Shown: positions 52,901-61,097, counted from the first letter of the stretch. The stretch is 64,000 bases of DNA from JBAZOJ01 sp041648755 (GCA_041648755.1 JBAZOJ010000001.1:1-64000); one strand, 5' to 3'. Notes: generated by a model from the letters alone, not told the origin. Made by a program: numbers and translations.

Positions 52901-53457
52901 AGATACTGCTATCCGCGTCAGTAGTGCTTTCGGGCTCTGCTGCAGAGGCACTTGCACACTACGCCTCCGCCAGACCCGTTGATACTGCGATAAGGAGCTT
53001 CTTTAAGGAGTGGTTTGAGAACGCGGAAATTGGGCCTGAAGCAGTACGAGTCTCTGTTTGGGCTGGCAGTCGGATCGAGTACACTGTTCAGCCGATGGTA
53101 GTTGACTTGTCCAACGGCCAGATCGGAAAACGACTTCAGGTGTTCCCATACAAGATTGATCTGGGGCGCACTGTAAGCAAGGCTGGAGTCTTGCTTCCGG
53201 AATGGGTAGGCAATGTTCAGGTGGAATTCCGAATCAGCGGGAAAATAGCATTAGTGCCAGATAACATGCCGGTCGGTGAGTTTCGCGCTGGCCCACTGGT
53301 TCTGACAACCACCGGTTCCCGGGAAGCCGACTCGTCCACTTTTTCAATCAGCATCACGATGAAAGAAGAGTCGATTCCGGATGCCACGTCTTATTCGGTA
53401 TTGTGCGACGAAATCGAGGAACTTGCTGGAATGGAGATCCAATGGATGGTCAAGTAG
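49945..53457 (+). CDS. Large exported protein with TPR region and degenerate transglutaminase-like fold
   Basis: A 1170-aa protein with a signal peptide (1-21). The middle (about 480-590) has TPR-like helices (QYAEAVIVSRHLCK, GDVDGAKTALQNASV). The later part follows the layout of DUF3857-transglutaminase proteins: a beta domain, then SGRGSELEFAILFWTILKSSG near residue 850, which lines up with the transglutaminase core where a catalytic Cys would follow the glycine. Here Ser occupies that place, so the protein is probably inactive as an enzyme. The assignment is by pattern only. It overlaps ispF by 16 bp. Confidence 0.65.
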   Translation: MTRPLTVFLLLAALSPLWLYAEGEQAIQPPLPGEAGISSPALVACLNSDTTGLVRIAMEGLKTASGEELARKLLWLRLASASMRRSELGELVKSVVALDLELTSPYDRMLMEDFMILQAYRLGDNALMEKEINLAGLCREWSVLSPLRGKGNDGHGRLVPIACPKGIGPFMAASPAGTFAPASVVSQAGERQFAIAGLDFELLAPATAVVLAISCSTESTVFLDAPLLAILKAEESLPSPAARLTGASPALATTAFLKSGPLASGRHSLAFLLPCVSGSSISVRLLNEKGTALTIAQRELSDEGSKFGAGILTAEQDMFPAMNPCLRIALPRDGDIFTLGAEKSLEMLSKPAEDAFLALRLAPYHPQNAAFLGSIWQTWSALVLSPQVAIASSPYYCDQGYLDRCASLFRASDVFLMTEAYAKMAGQPAFLAKMAVTDGWTMGRLQEYSRLVSEGADPTPVLPVFREFPFDEKMIARLCAPGSRLSGTMKIDLLEQLSAKSLSPLVYYQDEVSLYSGSGQYAEAVIVSRHLCKSFPWVLENWITLGENLIRVGDVDGAKTALQNASVISPGDRRIASAMEDLARRGEAAFLGAGYDWDSLSAIAALAGNIVHPKGLIFLARRFKMDALPDGTLRGTLVSALSAPEGSRAFLFSNDIPEYSLERPSVEIPDAYIISRGVVPMRLPSTSEGLQCPPIGANDFLVVEQRFSLPATPCFAPEAFDSISAAIPGVPCVSFEYKLAKGGCTIYSWQSPGLIATDEGGELVFRNSVIYSALETGSSALPRLAWTTMDFQRYSERMSAEIASKAQFSVEMEKLLPNPKSDCRTKFVEAFNSVRAVIKDMPIASARLMYRPAFPVQTIGSGRGSELEFAILFWTILKSSGIADEMRLYSYLPYDPQSFQPVSLDAIACPSFLPGFAFVFSDEKGVLVVRSDCLLPLSSAMNSHSWRCAFAAPISPEGRFPVSVSGFEPIELAKYQVRLAASDDGKILLSASVVLSGSAAEALAHYASARPVDTAIRSFFKEWFENAEIGPEAVRVSVWAGSRIEYTVQPMVVDLSNGQIGKRLQVFPYKIDLGRTVSKAGVLLPEWVGNVQVEFRISGKIALVPDNMPVGEFRAGPLVLTTTGSREADSSTFSISITMKEESIPDATSYSVLCDEIEELAGMEIQWMVK

Positions 53458-53936
53458 ATCGTCTCCGGGTAGGAATCGGTTGCGATACCCATCGGCTCGA
53501 AAAGAACTCGAGGCGGCTGATACTCGGAGGAGTTGAAATCGCCCATCCGGCTGGCTATGGCCCCGTAGCGCATTCGGATGGCGACGCTGTACTCCATGCC
53601 GTGATTGACTCACTCCTTGGGGCCGCTGGACTTGGGGACATTGGCGAGTTGTTTCCAGATTCGGATCCCCGGTATGCTGACGCGGACTCGACGGACTTGC
53701 TGGCCATCGCACTTGGGCAATGCGGAAATCTCTCGATCCTTTCGCTGGATATGGTTGTTACTTGCGACCATCCGAAGATCTCACCTCATAAGAACGCAAT
53801 GAAAAAGAGGCTTGCGGAGCTTCTCAGAGTCCCGCCGGAGCGGATCAACCTGAAAGGAAAGACCTGGGAGGGAACCCTCTCCGGCGTAGAGGCGGTATCG
53901 GTCCATGCAATTGTTCTTGCCCAAGTTGTTTGCTAG
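53442..53936 (+). CDS. ispF: 2-C-methyl-D-erythritol 2,4-cyclodiphosphate synthase
   Basis: A 164-aa IspF of the MEP isoprenoid pathway. Zinc and substrate motifs GIGCDTHRL, AHSDGDAVLHA and DIGELFPDSD are intact, as is KTWEG near the end. ATG 53442 has a GGAGATCCA site inside the previous gene; a start at 53403 is less likely. With ispE at 25 kb, two MEP enzymes are in the window but not together. IspD, often fused or adjacent, is absent here. Confidence 0.95.
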   Translation: MDGQVDRLRVGIGCDTHRLEKNSRRLILGGVEIAHPAGYGPVAHSDGDAVLHAVIDSLLGAAGLGDIGELFPDSDPRYADADSTDLLAIALGQCGNLSILSLDMVVTCDHPKISPHKNAMKKRLAELLRVPPERINLKGKTWEGTLSGVEAVSVHAIVLAQVVC

Positions 53937-53959
53937 TCTCGCAGAGAGTGTTGTACAAT
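53930..53959 (+). promoter_or_regulatory. Probable promoter of xerD-TPR unit
   Basis: TTGCTA (53930-53935), an 18-nt spacer and TACAAT (53954-53959). The leader to xerD would be about 165 nt. Confidence 0.5.
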
Positions 53960-53978
53960 TCACTGGAGAAGCCGTTCG

Positions 53979-54041
53979 ATGGATGAGTGCCTTTCTTCGC
54001 AGAGGAAGCATCTGTCGCTCAGAATCGCAGCAGCGGATTGA
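53979..54041 (+). CDS. Possible 20-residue leader ORF before xerD
   Basis: ATG 53979 to TGA, encoding MDECLSSQRK followed by HLSLRIAAAD, preceded by GGAGAAG at about 9 nt. It lies in the long leader of xerD. The same GGAGAAGCCG string recurs at 54066. Whether it is translated is unknown. Confidence 0.3.
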   Translation: MDECLSSQRKHLSLRIAAAD

Positions 54042-54130
54042 CTCCACTTTCAGGCAGACCTACCCGGAGAAGCCGATAAATTGAACCCCGATATCGACAT
54101 CTGTCCAGCATCATCGAGCGGGAGGCGAAG

Positions 54131-55021
54131 CTGAAGGCGCATCTCAAGGCTTTTCTGTACTATCTCTCTGTGGACTGTGGGCTGTCCCGAAATACGCTCG
54201 CGGGCTACTCCAACGATCTCGAAATACTTGTCGCGTGGCTTGCGGAGCGAGGTGTGCGAGAGCCGGTCGACGTGACAGCCGATCACATCCGCGAGTTTCT
54301 TCACACTGGTTCACAGGAAGGCCTTGCTCTTCGGACGATCGAAAGAAGAAGCTCATCAATACGCGTGTTCTTTCGATTCCTCCATGGTGAGAAGACAATT
54401 CCGTCGGATCCAGCTCAGTTTCTTGAAGCTCCAAAACTCGGGAAATACCTGCCGGAAGTACTTTCTGACGCGGAAATCGTGTCGATGATTCGGGTCATAC
54501 CCTCCGGAGGCACCAAATTTCCAGCACGAGACCGCATGATTATGGAACTGCTGTACGGTTGCGGCTTACGTGTTTCCGAACTGTGCGGAATAAAGTGCAG
54601 CGCCGTCAAGCTGAAATCCCGCTTCCTCCTGATCTTGGGGAAGGGCTCGAAAGAACGGATTGTCCCAATCGGCGATGCGGCCTTTCACTCCATCGAGGAA
54701 TATTTCCGTGTCGAATATCCCGCCCTCAGGCAACCTCACTCCGCAGACAGCTTTCTTCTGAGCAAATCCGGGAAAACGCTCGACAGGCACATGGTCTTCC
54801 GGATTATCCGAAAGCTGGCAAGGTTGGCAGGAGTACAAAAGGAAATCTCACCCCATACTCTCAGGCATTCGTTTGCCACGGAGTTGCTCAAGGGAGGAGC
54901 AGATCTGCGCTCTGTCCAGGAATTGCTCGGACACTCGAGCATTGTTACCACCGAAATCTATACTCACGTAGACGGGAAGCGCCTCAAGGAGGCGCACAAG
55001 AAATTTCATCCCCGTGGATGA
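54131..55021 (+). CDS. xerD: Tyrosine recombinase XerD/XerC
   Basis: A 296-aa site-specific recombinase that resolves chromosome dimers at dif with FtsK. The N-terminal SAM-like domain (FLYYLSVDCGLSRNTLAGY) and the catalytic set are present: R in GCGLRVSEL, HTLRHSFAT, LGHSS and tyrosine in TTEIYTHV. The usual start residues lie upstream of the first GTG (54170), which would delete part of helix A. No ATG, GTG or TTG is available before an in-frame stop at 54077. CTG 54131 has GGGAGG at ideal spacing and restores the full N-terminus, so CTG initiation is likely. XerC versus XerD cannot be separated. Confidence 0.88.
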   Translation: MKAHLKAFLYYLSVDCGLSRNTLAGYSNDLEILVAWLAERGVREPVDVTADHIREFLHTGSQEGLALRTIERRSSSIRVFFRFLHGEKTIPSDPAQFLEAPKLGKYLPEVLSDAEIVSMIRVIPSGGTKFPARDRMIMELLYGCGLRVSELCGIKCSAVKLKSRFLLILGKGSKERIVPIGDAAFHSIEEYFRVEYPALRQPHSADSFLLSKSGKTLDRHMVFRIIRKLARLAGVQKEISPHTLRHSFATELLKGGADLRSVQELLGHSSIVTTEIYTHVDGKRLKEAHKKFHPRG

Positions 55022-55032
55022 TAGGAGGAAAG

Positions 55033-56376
55033 ATGGCTAAGCACACTCTGGAAGACCTCTATGTTGATGCCGTGCGGACTCAGTACATCAAGAACGACCC
55101 CGATTCGGCCTTGAAGAAGCTGCACAAGTGTCGCGAGGCGCTTGACACGATTCGGATGCAGGATACCCCCCTGATGTTCAGGGTACCCGCCAGAATCCAG
55201 TTGCTTGAGGCCGAATTCGCGGATGCACAGGCGCAGGCTCAGGCGGGGATCCTGTTCTTCGCTGACGACTATGATTTGATTCTCATACTTGCTGCATGCC
55301 AGATTGAGCTTGGTGCTCTGGACGAGGCACTAAAGACCATTGACAACGCGATGGAGCTTATTCCGGACGAAGATACCGAAATGAAGGCAATCGCGTATAT
55401 CATCCGTGGAGACCTATGGGGCAAACAGCGTCGCTACGGCGAACAGATTGCCGAGTACCGCAAGGCAGTTGGTGCATGCGAGCGCTTCCCGTTAGCATTC
55501 GAGTTACTGGGGCACACCTATCTTGAGATGGCAAAGTACGACTTGGCGCGAGAAGCGTTCAAACGGGCTCTTTCCTCGGGTGTTCCGTTCGGATGGTCGC
55601 ATCTGGGACTTGGGATTGCACTGAAGAATCTCGGCGATTTCAGGGGTGCCTTGACGGAGTTCTTCCGCGTCATCGACCACTTTCGCGAACCAGCCCTGTT
55701 GTTCAGAGCCTACCGAAACCTCGGCAGCACCTACTATCGCAAGCGCGAACTGGTTGATGCGCGCAGATTCTATGCCATGGCCCTCGAAGTAGTGAGTCGC
55801 GACATTGCCACACTGTGCGACCTGAGTGTTATTTGCGTGGAAAAAGGCGATTTCGAAGCAGCATCCGATTTCCTCTCCCTGGCGATGAAACAGATGCGAA
55901 ATGTCAGTCATCCGGAACGCGAAGTCCTCGATAAGGGCATTGCGGCCCTGCGAGCTCAGTCGACGCCTGCGAACACGGTTTCATTCCACCGTGACTTCAA
56001 GATCAGACTCGCTTCGAAGACTGCCACGGGCAAACCGGAGCCCGACCCAACCAGCTTGGCACTTTCATATTTCTACTGCGGGCTGATTTTCGAGTCTCAG
56101 GAGAAGTACGCTGACTGCAAAGTCGTGTTCGAAAGAGCCGAGGGCATATTTGACTCGCAAGGAGTTGCACCATATGCCGCTGAATCCAGAAGGCATGTTG
56201 CCGATATCGAGGGCAAGCTGGAAGCCATCTTCTCGATCGAATCCGTAGGTCCAAGCGCGCATGCTGTCACAAAGAAGGCAGATGATCGCAAGCGCCCGTA
56301 CGTGAATTTCAGCAAGTTTCGGAGGTTGAGCATTCGGCCTGAGAGGCACCATCCCCTTCGGAGCCCGAACTTGTAG
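55033..56376 (+). CDS. Cytosolic TPR-repeat protein
   Basis: A 447-aa soluble protein with an AGGAGGAA site, 11 bp after xerD. From residue 60 to 300 it is a row of TPR hairpins (GALDEALKTIDNAMELIPDE, LGHTYLEMAKYDLAREAFKRAL, LGIALKNLGDFRGALTEF). A basic tail (KKADDRKRPYVNFSKFRR) could bind nucleic acid or membrane. It is probably a protein-protein adaptor; the partner is not evident, though co-transcription with xerD hints at a chromosome or division role. It converges with lysC. Confidence 0.8.
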   Translation: MAKHTLEDLYVDAVRTQYIKNDPDSALKKLHKCREALDTIRMQDTPLMFRVPARIQLLEAEFADAQAQAQAGILFFADDYDLILILAACQIELGALDEALKTIDNAMELIPDEDTEMKAIAYIIRGDLWGKQRRYGEQIAEYRKAVGACERFPLAFELLGHTYLEMAKYDLAREAFKRALSSGVPFGWSHLGLGIALKNLGDFRGALTEFFRVIDHFREPALLFRAYRNLGSTYYRKRELVDARRFYAMALEVVSRDIATLCDLSVICVEKGDFEAASDFLSLAMKQMRNVSHPEREVLDKGIAALRAQSTPANTVSFHRDFKIRLASKTATGKPEPDPTSLALSYFYCGLIFESQEKYADCKVVFERAEGIFDSQGVAPYAAESRRHVADIEGKLEAIFSIESVGPSAHAVTKKADDRKRPYVNFSKFRRLSIRPERHHPLRSPNL

Positions 56377-56384
56377 CCCGGCTA

Positions 56385-57698
56385 TCAGATGAGCGGGAAG
56401 TTCGCATGAAGGGCGGTCAATGCGCGACTAAGGTTTGCGTCCTCAATGACGAAGGAAAAACTCTTTCCGGTTGGACTGGTGACGAGAAGCCGCCAGGCGA
56501 CTCCTGCCTCACGCAGTGTTCGGCAAGCAGCCTCCACGGAATCTCCTTCGGAACCGACTCCCTCGCCAACGAGAGAGACTAAGGCGCAATGCGTTTGGAC
56601 TGAAACGCGCGCGATCCTGACAAGATCGGCTACCGCCTTCGAATACTCCGGAGAGTATGTCGTCAGCACTGCGAAACCCGATTCGGACGTAGTCAACACA
56701 CTGATCGGGAGTGAATGGTCGGACAGGACAGAGAGTGCGTCACAGATCTGATGACTGCGGGGTATTCCGAATTGCTCAAAGAAGCTCCATTCGAGGAGAT
56801 CCGGCTGACTGGTGAAGCACTTGACCCCCGCGCGGATAGCCTTCTCAACTATCAGTGTACCGTCAGCACCAGGGGCGAAGGAATTCAGTACCCTGACAGG
56901 TATCCCTGCTTCCCGCACTGGATAGACCGTATCGGGATGGAGGACTTTGGCTCCACGGAAGGCCAATTCTGCGGCCTCCTCAAAGGAAAGCACCGGGATT
57001 GTACGAGCATGGGGCACGATGCGGGGATCGGCAGACATGACCCCGACAACATCAGTCCATATCTGCAACTCTTCCGCATTCAGTGCTGCAGCGAATATTG
57101 CGCCGGAGAGGTCACTGCCCCCTCGACCGAGCGTTGTCCGTCGACCGTCGAGAGTCCGCCCGATGTACCCGGTCACGATGGGTACTTCGGAGCCGATGGA
57201 TGCGAACCAGTCGCGAATCAGCTTCGCAGCCCCGGGGATTGGTCGGGCGCAGCCAAACATGTCTGAGGTTATGTTGCCGGCATCTCCGGCATCCCATGCC
57301 TTCGAAGGCACTTGCATTGACGTCATGTGAGCAGCAAGGATTGCGGACGAGAACCTCTCGCCGAACGAGTGCACTTCGTCGCGATTCTCAGGTGAAAGCT
57401 CTCCCGCCAATGCGATGGATTCGAGGACCGAGCGCAAACTCTCAAATTGCTTCTCAAGCACCCTTGGCTCAAGACCGAGATCACGGATAATTGACCTATG
57501 TGGAGAGATGACCTCCTCCAGGAGGCTTCGGCCCGCTGCAGCTCTGGTAGCCGCGTTGTCAAGCAAGTTCGTGACTCCGGAAACCGCGCTAACGACGACG
57601 AGCGGCCGTCTCGCAATAAAGCGTCGAATTGTGTCACATGCACGCTTGAAGCACTCGGCGTTGCCAACAGAAGTCCCGCCGAATTTCATTACGATCAT
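56385..57698 (-). CDS. lysC: Aspartate kinase
   Basis: A 437-aa aspartokinase that phosphorylates aspartate at the start of lysine, threonine and methionine synthesis. It has KFGGTSVGNAE, the catalytic GRGGSDLSG and ELQIWTDVVGV. The C-terminal 130 residues carry two ACT-type segments (SVLTTSESGFAVL, CALVSLVGEGVG) for feedback control. The start lies 3 nt after the dnaA stop, so it is the last gene of the minus-strand operon that begins at 61091. Confidence 0.94.
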   Translation of the reverse strand: MIVMKFGGTSVGNAECFKRACDTIRRFIARRPLVVVSAVSGVTNLLDNAATRAAAGRSLLEEVISPHRSIIRDLGLEPRVLEKQFESLRSVLESIALAGELSPENRDEVHSFGERFSSAILAAHMTSMQVPSKAWDAGDAGNITSDMFGCARPIPGAAKLIRDWFASIGSEVPIVTGYIGRTLDGRRTTLGRGGSDLSGAIFAAALNAEELQIWTDVVGVMSADPRIVPHARTIPVLSFEEAAELAFRGAKVLHPDTVYPVREAGIPVRVLNSFAPGADGTLIVEKAIRAGVKCFTSQPDLLEWSFFEQFGIPRSHQICDALSVLSDHSLPISVLTTSESGFAVLTTYSPEYSKAVADLVRIARVSVQTHCALVSLVGEGVGSEGDSVEAACRTLREAGVAWRLLVTSPTGKSFSFVIEDANLSRALTALHANFPLI

Positions 57699-57701
57699 CT
57701 G

Positions 57702-59084
57702 CTAAAGCTCCGAGATCTCCTCCCAGATCTTCCTCTCATCCGGGTCAGCGGCAACAGAACTTCGAAGTTCGCGGACCATATCCAGTATCGAAGTATGTGC
57801 GCGCCCTCCCAATTGTTTGCCGATTTGACTCAGCGACAATCCGATTTTGTCCCGTGCCAACAGTGCAAAGTACTTTCTCGCCTTGCTTATCTTGCGAGAT
57901 CTGCATGGGGAGACCATCTGCTCGCGCGTCACGCAGAAAGTTGTGCAGGTGCGGGAGAAACACTCTTCCAAGGTCCAAATGCGGTTTGCCTCTTTCAGGA
58001 TCTTCCGAACATCATCCAAGGTGACCTTCTCGAAGTCGGAATGCACAGAAACGCTGAAGAGAATCCGGTTGAGCGCCCCTTCGTACTCCCGAATGTTCCC
58101 GTACTTTCGAGCCGCAACGTACTCGAGAAACTTGTGCCATTTTTCCAGATGGAGCCCTATTGTGCGACGCTCGGTCAATTTGCCTTCAAGAATTTTGAGT
58201 CTCGTCGCATAGTCCGGCATCTTCATCTCGACAACCAGACCTCCGCGGAAGCGCTGCAACAGGTGTTCGAGAATCTCTTGTTGTTCGTCAGGGGAGGCGT
58301 CGCTGGCCACAACCAGAGATTTTGAGCGGTTTTGAAGGGTGTTGAGGATGTGAACGAACTCCTCTTGTGAGCCCTTCTTGTTTGAAAGGAAGTGAACGTC
58401 ATCGATGACCAGGACGTCGATCTCTCGATGATCCCGCCTGAAGTCCTCAATCCGGTTGTTCCTGATCCCCTGGATGTAAGCGTTCGTGTATTCCTCGCAA
58501 GTCGTGTAGACGACGCGCAGTTCGGGATGGTGCTTGGCGAGAGCCGAGCAAAGGCCCTGCAGCAAGTGGGTCTTGCCGAGACCGGTTCCGCTATAGATGT
58601 AAAGGGGATAGAACGCTGAACGCCCTTGCAGGGCGATATCAAGTACTGCGTTGTAGGCAAGTCTGTTGCAGTCGCCCTGAACGAAGTTGTCAAGCCTGAA
58701 ATCCGACCTGATGTTTCCCCGAACAAAGCCCTGAGCCTTTTCTGTCGGCTTGGGAACATCGGCAGGCAGTTCCGCCTTCTCCGTCTTAATGGTTGCCTTG
58801 ACGTTGGAGCCGGAAGTTTCGGCAGGATCCCCATTGTCTCCGACGACCACGCTCACTTCCACCAGTCGGCCCATGGATTCCGAGAGAGTCTTCTTGAGTA
58901 CCTGGAAATATCGGTGCATGACCAACTTCTTCGCGAAGTTGTTTCGCACCCTCAAGACAAAAGAACCGCCTGTATCACCCGCCAGCAACTCCCCGTCCAG
59001 GAAAGATGCCTCAGGATGTTTATCTACTTCCGCAGCGACCCTGTCCAGGATCTTGCGGAGTTCCAAGCTAGTCTCCCTGTCCAA
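57702..59084 (-). CDS. dnaA: DnaA-family replication initiator with altered recognition motif
   Basis: A 460-aa DnaA from TTG 59084, which has GGGAGGACAG ahead of it; the ATG at 59189 would overlap ruvC by 68 bp and add an unrelated N-terminus. Domain I (LELRKILDRV...) and a charged linker precede the AAA+ domain with Walker A GTGLGKTH (166-173), Walker B VLVIDDVHF and the arginine-finger region LLQRFRGGL. Domain IV is present, but the signature GGRDHTT reads GGRAHTS (426-432), losing the aspartate that helps read DnaA boxes. Neighbours are ruvC and lysC rather than dnaN, so it may be a second DnaA or the sole one in an atypical place. Confidence 0.88.
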   Translation of the reverse strand: MDRETSLELRKILDRVAAEVDKHPEASFLDGELLAGDTGGSFVLRVRNNFAKKLVMHRYFQVLKKTLSESMGRLVEVSVVVGDNGDPAETSGSNVKATIKTEKAELPADVPKPTEKAQGFVRGNIRSDFRLDNFVQGDCNRLAYNAVLDIALQGRSAFYPLYIYSGTGLGKTHLLQGLCSALAKHHPELRVVYTTCEEYTNAYIQGIRNNRIEDFRRDHREIDVLVIDDVHFLSNKKGSQEEFVHILNTLQNRSKSLVVASDASPDEQQEILEHLLQRFRGGLVVEMKMPDYATRLKILEGKLTERRTIGLHLEKWHKFLEYVAARKYGNIREYEGALNRILFSVSVHSDFEKVTLDDVRKILKEANRIWTLEECFSRTCTTFCVTREQMVSPCRSRKISKARKYFALLARDKIGLSLSQIGKQLGGRAHTSILDMVRELRSSVAADPDERKIWEEISEL

Positions 59085-59121
59085 CTGTCCTCCCTGCCCG
59101 GTCGGTTCGGTTGATCCGCGG

Positions 59122-59604
59122 CTACAAAATTCCTGTCGTTCTACTCCGGTTGCAGTGGCAAATAGCCACTGCGAGAGCATCTGATTCATCCGGAGTCTCT
59201 GCCGTATAGCCTCCGAAAAGCACGGTGACCATCTTTGCCACCTGCTCCTTGGTCGCGGAGCCTCTTCCTGTCACAGCCTGTTTCACTTGTGCAGGGGCAT
59301 ACTCAAAGACTGGAATTTCCGAACCACCAAGAGCTGCAAGCATCGCACCGCGTCCTTGACCGAGCGTGAGTGCGCTTTTTACGTTGTGTCCAAAAAAGAC
59401 CTTTTCGACAGCCGCTTCCGAAGGTGAATGCCGCCCCAGGATATCCTGCACGCCAGTGTAAAGAGAAGCAAGGCGCGCGGACATTTCCTCTCGAGGGTTA
59501 AGCTTGATCACGCCGCTGGCGACTCTCCTCAGAGCGAAGCCATCGGATTCGACGATTGCGTACCCCGCGATGCGGGTTCCAGGGTCAATGCCCAAGACCA
59601 GCAC
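59122..59604 (-). CDS. ruvC: Crossover junction endodeoxyribonuclease RuvC
   Basis: A 160-aa Holliday-junction resolvase. The four-acid active site is visible: D7 in LGIDPGT, E67 in AVEKVFFG and the C-terminal pair in DESDALAVAICH. It starts at a GTG sharing one base with the yebC stop (TAGTG). ruvC after yebC is a classical arrangement; ruvA and ruvB are not in the window. Confidence 0.95.
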   Translation of the reverse strand: MLVLGIDPGTRIAGYAIVESDGFALRRVASGVIKLNPREEMSARLASLYTGVQDILGRHSPSEAAVEKVFFGHNVKSALTLGQGRGAMLAALGGSEIPVFEYAPAQVKQAVTGRGSATKEQVAKMVTVLFGGYTAETPDESDALAVAICHCNRSRTTGIL

Positions 59605-60359
59605 TATTCTTCCTTCTGGAGTAAGGCGATTAGTTCGTCGGTGAGCCTCAGGTTGTTGTTTACGTTCTGAACGTCCTCGTGATCCTCAAGTGCAGAGAGA
59701 AGATTCATGCATCGCTTGGCTGCCTCTTTGGCCAGCGTAACTTCAGTCGATGCAATCCTCGTGATCTCGGCGGTTTCGAAGGCAATATTCGCGTTCTTGA
59801 GAGCCGCTTTCACCTTCTCGAAATCCGCTGGTGCGCAGTATATCTCCCAGTAACCTTCGGTCGCCGAGATATCTTCCGCCCCGCCATCAAGTGCCGCCAT
59901 TGTTATGGTGTCTTCATCGCAGGAAGTCTTGGGGACGGAGACAAATCCTGTCGTCTTGAACATCCAACTTACGGAGCCTGACTGGCCTAGATTCCCGCCG
60001 TTTGCCTCGAATAGCTTTCTGAGTTCCGGAGCCGTTCGGTTCCTGTTGTCTGTCACCGCGTTCACGATAATCGCTACACCTCCGGGGCCATAACCTTCGT
60101 AGACAATTTCTTCAATACGCGCGCCATCTTCATCGCCTGAAGCTCTGGAGATGGCCCTTTTAATGCTGTCGACCGGCATGTTTGCGGCCCGGGCAGCATC
60201 GATGGCGTAGCGCAGGCGCAAATTCGTGTCCGGATCAGCGCCGGCGGCCTTGACCGCAACTGCGATCAGCTTTGCGAGCTTGGAAAAAGCTTTGCCGCGC
60301 TTTGCGTCAGCAGAAGCTTTCTGATGTTTGATCGAGGACCAGTGAGAGTGTCCAGACAT
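59604..60359 (-). CDS. yebC: YebC/PmpR family protein
   Basis: A 251-aa YebC (TACO1-like) protein beginning MSGHSHWSSIKHQK, with the family segments YEGYGPGGVAIIV and NGGNLGQSGSV. Members act as transcription regulators or, as shown recently for some, help translation of proline-rich stretches. It has a strong GGAGG site. Second gene of the operon. Confidence 0.95.
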   Translation of the reverse strand: MSGHSHWSSIKHQKASADAKRGKAFSKLAKLIAVAVKAAGADPDTNLRLRYAIDAARAANMPVDSIKRAISRASGDEDGARIEEIVYEGYGPGGVAIIVNAVTDNRNRTAPELRKLFEANGGNLGQSGSVSWMFKTTGFVSVPKTSCDEDTITMAALDGGAEDISATEGYWEIYCAPADFEKVKAALKNANIAFETAEITRIASTEVTLAKEAAKRCMNLLSALEDHEDVQNVNNNLRLTDELIALLQKEE

Positions 60360-60383
60360 CTGTAACCTCCAAGAGATCCCTGC

Positions 60384-61091
60384 CTATTCGGCTTCCTTCG
60401 AAAGTCTGCCCTTCTTTCCTCCAAACGCGCAACGAGGCTGAAGCGGGCAGGTTTTGCACTTTGGCTTGTCGCTTCGGCAGATGTTCTCGTTGTGATACTC
60501 GAGCGTCAGCACGAAGACAGGCATCTTATCCTGCGGAACGGCATCTTCAAGTAAACCCTTGAGTCGCCGACCATCATTGAGCGAAGGAACCAGTCCAAAA
60601 CGCTGCCCAAATCGGACGGCGGCTTTGTTCAGCGGAAAGAAGTTCTTTGCCAGCGAAAACGTCAGCACTGTGTCGATAGAACTCTCGCCAATGCCTTCCA
60701 TGCCGCCGAGGTAGTTTCGGATGGCGGGCACCGACATCTCCTGCAGAAACTCCAGATCCACTTCGCTCCGATCCTCGAAAATGCCCTGAAGGATCTTCAC
60801 AAGGCGAGCGGCTTTGAGGCTTTCCAGCCCGACACCCTTGATAATCTCGGCCATTGAGGCAGGTCTTGTTACACGGGCCTCGTTCCAGTCGTGGTATTCC
60901 TCTTTCAACGCGTTGAACGCAGCCAGAGCCCTTTCCTTCGACGAGCCCTGTACGAGCACGTTGAAGATCAGTTCATCGAGGACTGACCTGACCAAGGTCA
61001 AGGCTTCATCGGGATAGGATTCGGCGAGGCGGTCGGCAATCCAGTTGACTTGCTCCGCCAGCTTCTTGTTCTCGCTTGGCAATTTGTCCAT
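60384..61091 (-). CDS. EndoIII-like HhH iron-sulfur protein lacking catalytic residues
   Basis: A 235-aa protein of the HhH-GPD superfamily. The FeS motif is intact: C205-x6-C212-x2-C215-x5-C221, exactly as in endonuclease III. The helix-hairpin-helix GGMEGIGESSI (129-139) lines up with LPGVGRKTA, but the catalytic lysine is S137, and 18 residues later, where VDTHVxR should supply the catalytic aspartate, the protein has N155. It should bind DNA with a cluster but not act as a glycosylase/lyase. ATG 61091 is predicted to be leaderless. It is first in an operon with yebC, ruvC, dnaA and lysC. Confidence 0.87.
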   Translation of the reverse strand: MDKLPSENKKLAEQVNWIADRLAESYPDEALTLVRSVLDELIFNVLVQGSSKERALAAFNALKEEYHDWNEARVTRPASMAEIIKGVGLESLKAARLVKILQGIFEDRSEVDLEFLQEMSVPAIRNYLGGMEGIGESSIDTVLTFSLAKNFFPLNKAAVRFGQRFGLVPSLNDGRRLKGLLEDAVPQDKMPVFVLTLEYHNENICRSDKPKCKTCPLQPRCAFGGKKGRLSKEAE

Positions 61092-61097
61092 GAGTCC

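Noticed and set aside
57498..58325. Plus-strand 275-codon frame across the lysC/dnaA junction
   Set aside because: Antisense to two conserved genes; no start signals or motifs.
59085..59189. 35-codon N-terminal extension of DnaA
   Set aside because: Overlaps ruvC, shows no similarity to domain I, and TTG 59084 has a near-perfect ribosome binding site.
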